From positions 47,383 through 111,382 of the forward strand of contig JANQQI010000094.1 in NCBI GenBank assembly GCA_028285085.1: a DNA stretch of 64,000 bases, in the 5' to 3' direction. A model generated the notes under the pieces. That model made no database searches. It was not told the DNA's origin and was given only the letters and a program-made list of their open reading frames with translations. Below, in pieces: positions 44,217 to 51,421 of the stretch; position 1 is the stretch's first letter; each line of letters opens with the position of its first letter. The stretch is from Saprospiraceae bacterium (GTDB lineage: Bacteria > Bacteroidota > Bacteroidia > Chitinophagales > Saprospiraceae). The translations under genes were made by a program, and so were the position numbers.

Positions 44217-44941
44217 AGCTCACGTACCCAGATATTACGGAAGCTAGTGGGGTTGCTGTGATCTTGGAGCTTGATTGATGCTTTTCCGTGAGCTTTATTT
44301 TTAGGCTGGCCGATGTATTCGGTAGTACCTTTGACTTCAACGTGGTTTTGAATGAGCACTCCATTGTGAATGACCGTAAGGTAGGCCGACGCGACCTTGA
44401 TACCATCTTTATTAAAACGAGGTGCCGTAAAGATGATATCGTAGGTCTGCCATTCGCCAGGAGCTTTACAAGCGTTGACTAGAGGAATGTGCTGCTTGTA
44501 AACCGAACCGGCTTGACCATTGGAGTAGGTGCGATTTTGGTAACTGTCGAGTACCTGAACTTCATATCGCATTTGCAGGAAGACCCCACTATTTCCTCGG
44601 CCTTGTCCTTCACCTTCGATGACAGCTGGCGCACGGAATTCGATGTGTAATTGAATATCGTTGAACTCTCGCTTGGTCATTATATCCCCGGTCCCTTTGA
44701 CAACGGTCATATGATCGCCTTCAATTTTCCATTGGGCGGCACCACCATCTTTAGCGCTAACCCACTCAGAGAGATCTGTACCGTCGAAGAGGACAATGGC
44801 ATCAGAAGGCGCCGAGCTTATCGTTCCAGGTGTTACTACGCGTGGTTCGGGCTCCCAAACTTCCGTGGCCTCAGGTTTTGTTTGTGCAAAAAGAGAACCG
44901 GTGATTAACCAAAATGCCAGTAAGCAATAAATATTTTTCAT
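44213..44941 (-). CDS. DUF1080 (3-keto-disaccharide hydrolase-type) secreted protein
   Basis: The 242-residue protein has a signal peptide ending near GSLFAQ. Its concanavalin-like DUF1080 domain (about 45-242) has ALFDG-type opening [53 protein letters not shown] and a C-terminal ISLQDH-like [19 protein letters not shown]. Members cleave 3-keto-glycosides after the sugar C3 has been oxidised. A strong terminator separates it from the GMC operon upstream. It converges with the isomerase. Confidence 0.88.
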   Translation of the reverse strand: MKNIYCLLAFWLITGSLFAQTKPEATEVWEPEPRVVTPGTISSAPSDAIVLFDGTDLSEWVSAKDGGAAQWKIEGDHMTVVKGTGDIMTKREFNDIQLHIEFRAPAVIEGEGQGRGNSGVFLQMRYEVQVLDSYQNRTYSNGQAGSVYKQHIPLVNACKAPGEWQTYDIIFTAPRFNKDGIKVASAYLTVIHNGVLIQNHVEVKGTTEYIGQPKNKAHGKASIKLQDHSNPTSFRNIWVREL

Positions 44942-44977
44942 AGTTTGGATGATTTGGATTGAAATAAAAAATGAATT

Positions 44978-45007
44978 AGCCCGTCAGATAGGCTAATCTG
45001 ACGGGCT
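44978..45007 (-). terminator. Terminator of the esterase-GMC operon
   Basis: AGCCCGTCAGAT and ATCTGACGGGCT form a perfect 12 bp stem with a 6 nt loop. On the minus strand it is followed by AATTCATTTTTTATTTC. It ends the operon 22 nt after the last stop codon. Confidence 0.8.
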
Positions 45008-45028
45008 GATAATATCATTAAGGTGTTT

Positions 45029-45613
45029 TTAATGTGCCCAGGTACCCCCGACGTCAGAAAGAGGGATACAGCCTAAGTAGTCACCCGGGATAGGATCATA
45101 TACTAGCGCTTCTTTCATACCAACTTCCGAAGTAAAATAGCCAGTAAGTACAGCTTCTTTTAGAGGAAACCACACTTGGGCCATTGGATCATTCTCATCG
45201 GAAGCATCGTTCGCCGCTTTTTCAACACCTTCGAGAAAGCGCTTACGTTCTTCACCATTACAATCGACGAATGATTTACCCATTTGCTCAGCGCAATTAT
45301 CAGCTAGACTTTTCACGGCACTGCGATACATTTCCTGCTCCTCTGCGGGGACGGTGTTTAGCAGCATTTGGTCGATAAAACTATGTACGCCCGCATCAAT
45401 CGCACCGGGCTTATCGGTACGAGGAATAATCGTTTCTCCGACTTCAGCGATGAAACGCCCCATATCTTTACTCAAAAACTTAGGTTCCCAATTTCCCAGA
45501 TCACTGGCATTGGGTTCTGCTTTACAGCCATTCATTACCGCCGCAACGGTACTGGCAGATACCGCGTAGCCCAATAAAAGGGCGGTCTGTTTTAAAGCAT
45601 CTCTTCTATTCAT
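45029..45613 (-). CDS. Gluconate 2-dehydrogenase subunit 3-like protein
   Basis: The 194-residue protein starts with a twin-arginine-like signal (MNRRDALKQTALLLGYA) and has a Cys at NGCKAE that could be lipidated. The body matches the small subunit family, with IAEVGETIIPRTDKPGAIDAGVHSFID and a C-terminal YLGCIPLSDVGGTWAH. It forms the small partner of the membrane-associated GMC dehydrogenase encoded 42 nt upstream, and probably helps its Tat export. Confidence 0.88.
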   Translation of the reverse strand: MNRRDALKQTALLLGYAVSASTVAAVMNGCKAEPNASDLGNWEPKFLSKDMGRFIAEVGETIIPRTDKPGAIDAGVHSFIDQMLLNTVPAEEQEMYRSAVKSLADNCAEQMGKSFVDCNGEERKRFLEGVEKAANDASDENDPMAQVWFPLKEAVLTGYFTSEVGMKEALVYDPIPGDYLGCIPLSDVGGTWAH

Positions 45614-45655
45614 TGGAATAATTGATTTTTAATTAAAAATGAACTGAAACCGTAT

Positions 45656-47362
45656 TTAGATATTACCGCGTTTCAATTCTTTAACTGCATGATCGGCGGC
45701 GCGTGCCGTCAAAGCCATGTAGGTCAAAGATGGATTCTGGCAAGCCGATGAAGTCATGCAGGCACCGTCGGTAACAAAGACATTTGGTACAGCGTGAATC
45801 TGGTTGAAGGCATTGAGCACCGATGTTTTAGGATCGCGCCCCATACGCGCCGTTCCCATTTCGTGAATCCCCAAACCTGGCCCACCAATACTATCGTAAG
45901 TGCTGACATCCTTAAATCCAGCGGCTTCCAACATCTCTGCGGCAGAATTTTTCATATCCTCACGCATGATCATCTCATTTTCTTTAAACTCACAATCAAT
46001 GGTTAAGGTAGGCATGCCGAATTTATCCAGTTTTTCTTTGTTCAGGGTTACCTTGTTTTCGTGATAAGGTAGGCATTCTCCAAAGCCCGTCATTCCCAGA
46101 CGCCACGGTCCTGGCTCCATCATATCAGCTTTGAAGTCTTTTCCGATGCCTAATTCACGAACGCCACGACTCCAATTGACACGGCTACCACCACCTTGAT
46201 ACCCAAAACCACGTAGATATTCCTTCTTCGTTTTTTCGTCTCCCAAATTACGGAAGCGCGGAATATAAAAGCCATTCGGACGACGACCTTTGTAGTAGCG
46301 ATCTTCGAAGCCTTCAAAACGACCACTTGCTCCGACGCGGAAATGGTGATCCATCAAGTTATGCCCCAGTTCTCCACTGTCGTTACCCATACCGTTCGGG
46401 AAGCGATCAGAGGTTGAATTCATCAAAATCAAGGTCGAATTGAGTGCGCTGGCATTGCAAAAGATAATTTTTGCGTAAAAATCCATCACTTCTTTGGTCT
46501 CAGCATCGATGATACGGACCCCACTAGCGCGCTTTTTATCTTTATCATAAATGATCTCGAAAACAATCGAGTGAGGGCGTAGCGTCATTTTACCTGTAGC
46601 TTCGGCCGCGGGTAGGGTAGCAGCGTTGCTGCTGAAGTAAGCGCCATAAGGACAACCCCGAATACAACGATTGCGGAATTGACACTTTCCTCGACCGTTG
46701 TGCATTTTAGTCAGATTGGCGGTTCGACCGATCGTCAGGAGGCGATCGGTGAAGTTCTCAGCAATCTTATCCCTCAGATGTTCCTCTAAGCAATTGAGTT
46801 CCATCGGCGGGAGAAACTGCCCATCGGGCAATTGAGGTAAGCCTTCCTTACGGCCGTTGATGCCGGCAAAACGCTCCACATAGTCATACCAAGGGGCAAT
46901 ATCCTCGTAGCGGATAGGCCAATCTACAGCGACACCATCCTTAGCGTTGGCTTCAAAATCCATGGCACTCCAGCGATAGCTTTGGCGCCCCCACAAGAGG
47001 GAGCGGCCACCAACGTGGTAGCCACGAATCCAGTCAAAACGTTTGACTTCGGTGTAGGGATGCTCTAAATCATTTACCCACCAGTGCTTGGTGGAAGGGC
47101 GCATCGTATAGCCCGTTCGGCGTTGCACTGGATAATTTTTTAATTCCTCCTCAGATAAGCGATCTCGGTTTTCTAACTCCCAAGGCTCCAAATTCGCGGT
47201 TGGATAATCGATTTGATGTTTCACATCGCGTCCGCGTTCCAGCACCAACGTATTCAAACCTTTTTCAGTCAGTTCCTTTGCGGCCCAGCCGCCACTGATT
47301 CCCGTTCCGATGACGATCGCATCGTAGGTGTTCTCTTCTGTTGACTTGTAATTGTAATGCAT
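45656..47362 (-). CDS. GMC-family FAD oxidoreductase (sugar dehydrogenase subunit)
   Basis: The 568-residue protein has the FAD-binding motif AIVIGTGISGGWAAKEL followed by Glu in LVLERG, a middle segment with FRNRCIRGCPYGAYFSSNA (a Cys-rich loop typical of this subgroup), and the C-terminal GMC region with IHEMGTARMGRDPKTSVLN and the histidine/asparagine end SSACQNPSLTYMALTARAADH. No signal peptide of its own, so it likely rides out with the Tat-exported small subunit. Probable substrates are sugars or glycosides oxidised at C3 or C1. Confidence 0.9.
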   Translation of the reverse strand: MHYNYKSTEENTYDAIVIGTGISGGWAAKELTEKGLNTLVLERGRDVKHQIDYPTANLEPWELENRDRLSEEELKNYPVQRRTGYTMRPSTKHWWVNDLEHPYTEVKRFDWIRGYHVGGRSLLWGRQSYRWSAMDFEANAKDGVAVDWPIRYEDIAPWYDYVERFAGINGRKEGLPQLPDGQFLPPMELNCLEEHLRDKIAENFTDRLLTIGRTANLTKMHNGRGKCQFRNRCIRGCPYGAYFSSNAATLPAAEATGKMTLRPHSIVFEIIYDKDKKRASGVRIIDAETKEVMDFYAKIIFCNASALNSTLILMNSTSDRFPNGMGNDSGELGHNLMDHHFRVGASGRFEGFEDRYYKGRRPNGFYIPRFRNLGDEKTKKEYLRGFGYQGGGSRVNWSRGVRELGIGKDFKADMMEPGPWRLGMTGFGECLPYHENKVTLNKEKLDKFGMPTLTIDCEFKENEMIMREDMKNSAAEMLEAAGFKDVSTYDSIGGPGLGIHEMGTARMGRDPKTSVLNAFNQIHAVPNVFVTDGACMTSSACQNPSLTYMALTARAADHAVKELKRGNI

Positions 47363-47397
47363 ATTAAATATGTGTTCTTAAAGCAGGTTAATATCAT

Positions 47398-48288
47398 TTA
47401 TCGATGAAAGCTTTCCGCAAAAAAGGTAAAGGCATCTGCTATACCTTGACGCCAATATGACCAGGTATGGCCACCATCGCGAATACGGAATTCGTGTTTT
47501 ATGTCTAGTTGTTTAAGTAGCATGTGAAACTCTACATTGCCATTGGTCAGAAAATCATCGTCTCCACAATCAATGTAATAGCGTACTTGTTTTAGCTTTT
47601 CAGCGTCTTGATTGGCTACCCAAAAGGGATTATTGGCTTTCCAATGATCGGTGAGGCGATCCTGAGGAGTAGATACGGAGCCATAAATCAGACCTTCCAC
47701 TCTATCCCAACGATCCTGACTTTGAGCCAATACGATTTCTTCTGTGTATAAGGCTGCACTAAGTGGAGCCGTGGCGGCAAAAAGGTCAGGATGTTTAAGT
47801 GCGTAAATCGCTGCGCCATAACCGCCCATAGAAAGTCCGGCAATGGCCCGGAATTCTTTTTTACGCCTTATCCGAAAGCGCGTTTCGACTTCGGGCATCA
47901 ATTCTTCAAAAAAGAAATCTTCGTAGCGAACACTGCCGTCAAAGTTATTAATGTACCAGGTGACTTCTGCATCTGGCATGATGATGATCATCGGTGGAAA
48001 ACGCCCCTCCGCTATGCCTTGATCTGCAATTCGATTGATTTGCCCAAATTGAACCCAAGCCGTATGATCATCGGAGTATCCGTGCAAAAGATAGACAATG
48101 GGGTAAGAACGTACCGAGAAATCATAATCGGGAGGAAGATAAGCCGTGTAGGAAACACTCTTTTGCAAAATCTTGCTGTCTATACTTAGGGTTTCGAGGA
48201 TTTTTCCCTGCGTTTGTTGCGCTAAAATACGCTCGGGAAAAGCGACCAAACCAATAAGAACAAGCAAAATTCCGTAAAGGGCTTTCAT
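47398..48288 (-). CDS. Secreted esterase of the esterase D/Fes-like family
   Basis: The 296-residue protein has a signal peptide ending near RILAQ and an alpha/beta-hydrolase fold: YLLHGYSDDHTAWV, the nucleophile Ser in AGLSMGGYGA, an Asp in DCGDDDFL and His in RDGGHTWSYWRQ. This matches carbohydrate esterase family 1/enterochelin-esterase-like enzymes. It lies 35 nt upstream of the GMC gene and likely removes acyl groups from a glycoside used by the same pathway. Confidence 0.9.
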   Translation of the reverse strand: MKALYGILLVLIGLVAFPERILAQQTQGKILETLSIDSKILQKSVSYTAYLPPDYDFSVRSYPIVYLLHGYSDDHTAWVQFGQINRIADQGIAEGRFPPMIIIMPDAEVTWYINNFDGSVRYEDFFFEELMPEVETRFRIRRKKEFRAIAGLSMGGYGAAIYALKHPDLFAATAPLSAALYTEEIVLAQSQDRWDRVEGLIYGSVSTPQDRLTDHWKANNPFWVANQDAEKLKQVRYYIDCGDDDFLTNGNVEFHMLLKQLDIKHEFRIRDGGHTWSYWRQGIADAFTFFAESFHR

Positions 48289-48374
48289 CTGGTCAAAATA
48301 GTAAATTATTTCAAATTGATAGAAGGCCTTATCTTATTTGTTGAATAGAGGAATGGACTGTATAATGTTTGGAG

Positions 48375-48414
48375 AAAATAAAAAACGGGTTGGGATCAAA
48401 ACGGATCCCAACCC
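48375..48414 (-). terminator. Terminator of the lipoprotein gene
   Basis: GGGTTGGGATC and GATCCCAACCC form a perfect 11 bp stem with a 6 nt loop. On the minus strand a T-rich tail (GTTTTTTATTTTC) follows. Confidence 0.8.
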
Positions 48415-48476
48415 TTGGTTTTTACAGGGTTTTTGAATGGCACCTTTTGTTCAAAAGAGTTGTCTTATCCGGGCGA

Positions 48477-49148
48477 CTATCGTGGCAGTCGCTTTGAGAT
48501 GCGGTAGTTCACTTTTTCGACCACATCACGTGTTTGCCAGTTCCAATCGGTAGGACAAATACGGGATGTTGCCCAAAGTGATTGACCATCTTGAGTATCA
48601 ATCAGATTAGCGTAAACACGTACGTCGCTGGTTCGATTATCCGGGAGGAACCACCAAAATCCCGTGGAAAAAGATTGCATGACGGCTTGGGTCAAAAAGA
48701 TACCGTAGGATTCAAAATCAGTCAAATATTGGGTCTTGTGGACCTGAGCGCTGAATACTGCGTCTACTTCCAGAATTTCGGCCAACTCATCGGCGGGAAT
48801 ATTCCAGCTCTCACGGATGGTATAACCAGCGGCCTCAATTTTTTTATTGGTCTCATGATAAGCTTGCAGGCTAATATTTTGATTACGATAACGGCGGCTA
48901 TCCAGTCGATCCAGAATTTGAAAGTACAAAGAAGCTTGAAAGGCCTCGCTCTCTGCATCTTCAATTTCGGAGATTTGCTCTTCGGTAATTTCCTTGGGCA
49001 TCCGTCCTTCTGTGATGACTTCATAAGGTAAAATGGCGATGTATTTATCTGTCAGTGGTCCTGGACGATAGTCGGTGTTGGCATAGCGGTTTTGGCAAGA
49101 CATTAGACCAAGGACGAGGGCTAAGCTGATAACGACATGGATTTTCAT
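48477..49148 (-). CDS. Lipoprotein of unknown function
   Basis: The 223-residue protein has a lipoprotein signal (MKIHVVISLALVLGLMSCQ, lipobox LMSC, lipidated Cys at about 18). The body is a mixed alpha/beta domain with KYIAILPYEVITEGRMP and DAVFSAQVHKTQYL, followed by DVRVYANLIDTQDGQSLWATSR. This resembles the fold of CsgG/TolB-N-like or GNA1162-like lipoproteins. A short hydrophobic run (LTQAVMQSFSTGFWWFLP) may associate with the membrane. Function not known. Confidence 0.7.
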   Translation of the reverse strand: MKIHVVISLALVLGLMSCQNRYANTDYRPGPLTDKYIAILPYEVITEGRMPKEITEEQISEIEDAESEAFQASLYFQILDRLDSRRYRNQNISLQAYHETNKKIEAAGYTIRESWNIPADELAEILEVDAVFSAQVHKTQYLTDFESYGIFLTQAVMQSFSTGFWWFLPDNRTSDVRVYANLIDTQDGQSLWATSRICPTDWNWQTRDVVEKVNYRISKRLPR

Positions 49149-49468
49149 AGGTATTAATTTTGATGAAGTTATTTTAAAATGATGTTAGTAAAGCGGAATG
49201 TGCATTTCGTGTCAGTTTACTTGCCGAACCTTTTGAGAATTCATAAAATGTTGGTGTTCAACGATCAAAATTTTAAACATGCGCTTATATTTGTGCTTTG
49301 TTAATTGGATACGATGAAATCATCAGCGAAAAAGAAGCAATCAGATCTGTAAAAGCGTTCCTATTTTGCTTCGGATGAATCACTTGTGTTTGCCAATTTG
49401 TATGGAACGCACTTTGATGAAAGGAAAAAATAAATCGCGATTAAGTAAATTTTAACAATTTTTCCATT
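49149..49468. other. Divergent intergenic region, 320 nt
   Basis: It separates the lipoprotein gene from the sigma-like gene. It contains the exact -7 element TATATTTG at 49286-49293 on the plus strand, without a correctly spaced -33 TTG. Two small plus-strand ORFs (12 and about 26 codons) have no features that support them. Confidence 0.4.
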
Positions 49469-50224
49469 TTGAGTACCAGCAGGAATCAATACGAAATTGA
49501 ACTTCTACAGAATGATCCAACCGCTCTGGTGACCCATTACCAATCCATCATTGAGATCGTTGTCAACAAGTTTATTACTCGAGGCTTTTTTAGCTCAGAT
49601 GATCGAATGGATGTCATTCAAACGGTCAATGAACAACTTCTGGAAAAGAAAATGAGTCGCATCCAAGAGCATTTCAATGGCTCTGTTTATTTATCCACCT
49701 ATTTTTCAAAGGTTGTGTACAACATTTGCCTGGAAATTTCCCGGCGAAAGCAGCGACAGCCCAAAACGGTAAGCGATGAAGTGTTGCGTACCGTGGCACA
49801 GCGAGAGTGGAGCCCGGAGCAAAAACTGGCGATTCGCGATGAATTATTGCGTCTCGAAGCGGTTCTGAAAGGCATCCGTCGCCGACCGACGCGTACCAAA
49901 ATTTCGTTGAAATTGTTTGCGCGGGTCCTTTTGAATGATATGGATCTCGGTGAATATCGGAAGGCTTTAGCTAAAGACGAGCTGGCGATGGTCAGGACGA
50001 CTTTCTTTGATCCTTACGATGCCTTGACGGATAAGGAAGTGTATGGCATTATCGTAAAACTATTTAATAAAATAGAGGATAAGAATAACGATCCGGATTC
50101 GATGCGCAAATGGCTTAATCAGGTCGTCGATCGCATCGTCGAAGTGCTCAACGGTGATCCTCCTCGATCACAGCATAACCGCGACAGTCTGAAAATCTTA
50201 ATCCAAATGTACTACGAGCAGTAA
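49469..50224 (+). CDS. Sigma-70-like factor with region 2 and an unusual C-terminal domain
   Basis: A 251-residue protein, probably starting at the TTG at 49469 (an in-frame stop lies at 49442 and no upstream ATG exists). Residues about 15-95 look like sigma region 2: FFSSDDRMDVIQTVNEQLL and a helix with STYFSKVVYNICLEISRRKQRQ. In place of a normal region 4 there is a helical domain (about 125-251, with RPTRTKISLKLFARVLL and WLNQVVDRIVEVLNGD) lacking an obvious helix-turn-helix. It is followed by a membrane protein and a TPR-CHAT gene, a neighbourhood that fits a regulatory role. Confidence 0.65.
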   Translation: MSTSRNQYEIELLQNDPTALVTHYQSIIEIVVNKFITRGFFSSDDRMDVIQTVNEQLLEKKMSRIQEHFNGSVYLSTYFSKVVYNICLEISRRKQRQPKTVSDEVLRTVAQREWSPEQKLAIRDELLRLEAVLKGIRRRPTRTKISLKLFARVLLNDMDLGEYRKALAKDELAMVRTTFFDPYDALTDKEVYGIIVKLFNKIEDKNNDPDSMRKWLNQVVDRIVEVLNGDPPRSQHNRDSLKILIQMYYEQ

Positions 50225-50407
50225 TACGATTTTTAACGGCAAAGGCTGCATTTTCCAACCAGAGGTGAATGGCAACCTGGCTATAACGGAAGCGTTTTTA
50301 TCAACGAGCACAAAATTTTTAACATTTGAAAATTCCGCTCGATTCGTTGAAGAATGTATAAAGTGGTGAAGATTTTGTAATTATTCCTTTTTTATAACCA
50401 TACTTTC

Positions 50408-51241
50408 ATGAACTACTTTAATGCAAAAGGGCAGCTTACAGATGAAGGGATCGCTCTTTACATCGATGCTCTAAAACTCAATAAACTGGATCAGGTGCCC
50501 GACAAGGTTCGGGACTACGTCGCTGACCACCCAAAGGTACAGCAAGAGATAGCAGATTTGTATGGTATTGTGGGAGAACTCGACTATGCAGAGAAAGGGA
50601 CGCATCCAACTTTAAAGACTAATATAAATCAAGGCACACGTATGAGAAAATTAATTGTTCGGCTGGCAGTGGCTGCCGTTTTGTTATTGACTTGTTTCTT
50701 TGCTTACCGCCAAATGAGCGGGCCGTCTCCTTCGGATTCACCCGGCATCGTTCAGGAAGACAACAATGAAAGTCAAGAGCAGGAGGCTACACCCAAGGCG
50801 CCAACCCCTAACCAGGAATCTGCCAATGAGGAGCAAAAGATAGCGCAACAGGAGCCCCAAACGCCACCGGCTAAGGATAATACTGAAGCACCAGAGACCA
50901 CTCCCGAACCACAAGCGCCCCCTCAGGAGCAACTAGCATCCAACGAGGATTTAGAAGCACTGGTCGGTACCATATATCGCTCTGATGAAGGATTTATGAT
51001 TCAATCGCCACGGCCTGGCATCCGAGTGAAGCAAGGCTTAGCAATGCGTTTTATCTGGTCTGGCTTTCAGGATGATACCCGGATTCGTCTTATCATTCTG
51101 AACGGTGAAGATGAGGTACTTAATCAGATGATTGACCATACTTTTATCTGGCAGAATGATGCAGCTCCCGGCGTTTATTATTTCAAACTAGAGACGGAAG
51201 ACGATCTTCTTTACGTTGGTAAGTTTACCGTAGTCGAATAA
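50408..51241 (+). CDS. Single-pass membrane protein with Pro/Gln/Glu-rich linker and Ig-like C-terminal domain
   Basis: The 277-residue protein has a cytoplasmic N-terminal part (1-78), a membrane helix (about 81-100, KLIVRLAVAAVLLLTCFFAY), a long low-complexity linker rich in Pro, Gln and Glu (about 104-180), and a C-terminal beta domain (about 183-277) with GFMIQSPRPGIRVKQGLAMRFIWSG, resembling an Ig/fibronectin fold. The linker and beta domain should lie in the periplasm. Between a sigma-like gene and a TPR-CHAT gene it is the natural anti-sigma candidate. The family is not recognised, and the exposed linker could be a protease target (inference). Confidence 0.65.
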   Translation: MNYFNAKGQLTDEGIALYIDALKLNKLDQVPDKVRDYVADHPKVQQEIADLYGIVGELDYAEKGTHPTLKTNINQGTRMRKLIVRLAVAAVLLLTCFFAYRQMSGPSPSDSPGIVQEDNNESQEQEATPKAPTPNQESANEEQKIAQQEPQTPPAKDNTEAPETTPEPQAPPQEQLASNEDLEALVGTIYRSDEGFMIQSPRPGIRVKQGLAMRFIWSGFQDDTRIRLIILNGEDEVLNQMIDHTFIWQNDAAPGVYYFKLETEDDLLYVGKFTVVE

Positions 51242-51421
51242 TCATCAACAGTTACCATTCAGGTTGAAGAGCGTACTAGATGTTGTAATAAATCAACTCA
51301 GACCTTGCTGCATCATTAAAGCAGATGACTTGTCTTTAAACTGAATGGCTACTTGAATAACTGCACTTTTAGGATTTGAGGTAGAACGAGATATCTTTTT
51401 AAGATTCAAAACAATAAAACT

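Noticed and set aside
49314..49455. Two small plus-strand ORFs (12 and about 26 codons) upstream of the sigma-like gene
   Set aside because: No codon bias of note, no attenuator hairpin after them and no amino acid run; probably chance.
51255..51348. Inverted repeat CCATTCAG / CTGAATGG in the gap before the second CHAT gene
   Set aside because: The arms are 8 bp and 78 nt apart, with no known operator pattern; likely chance.
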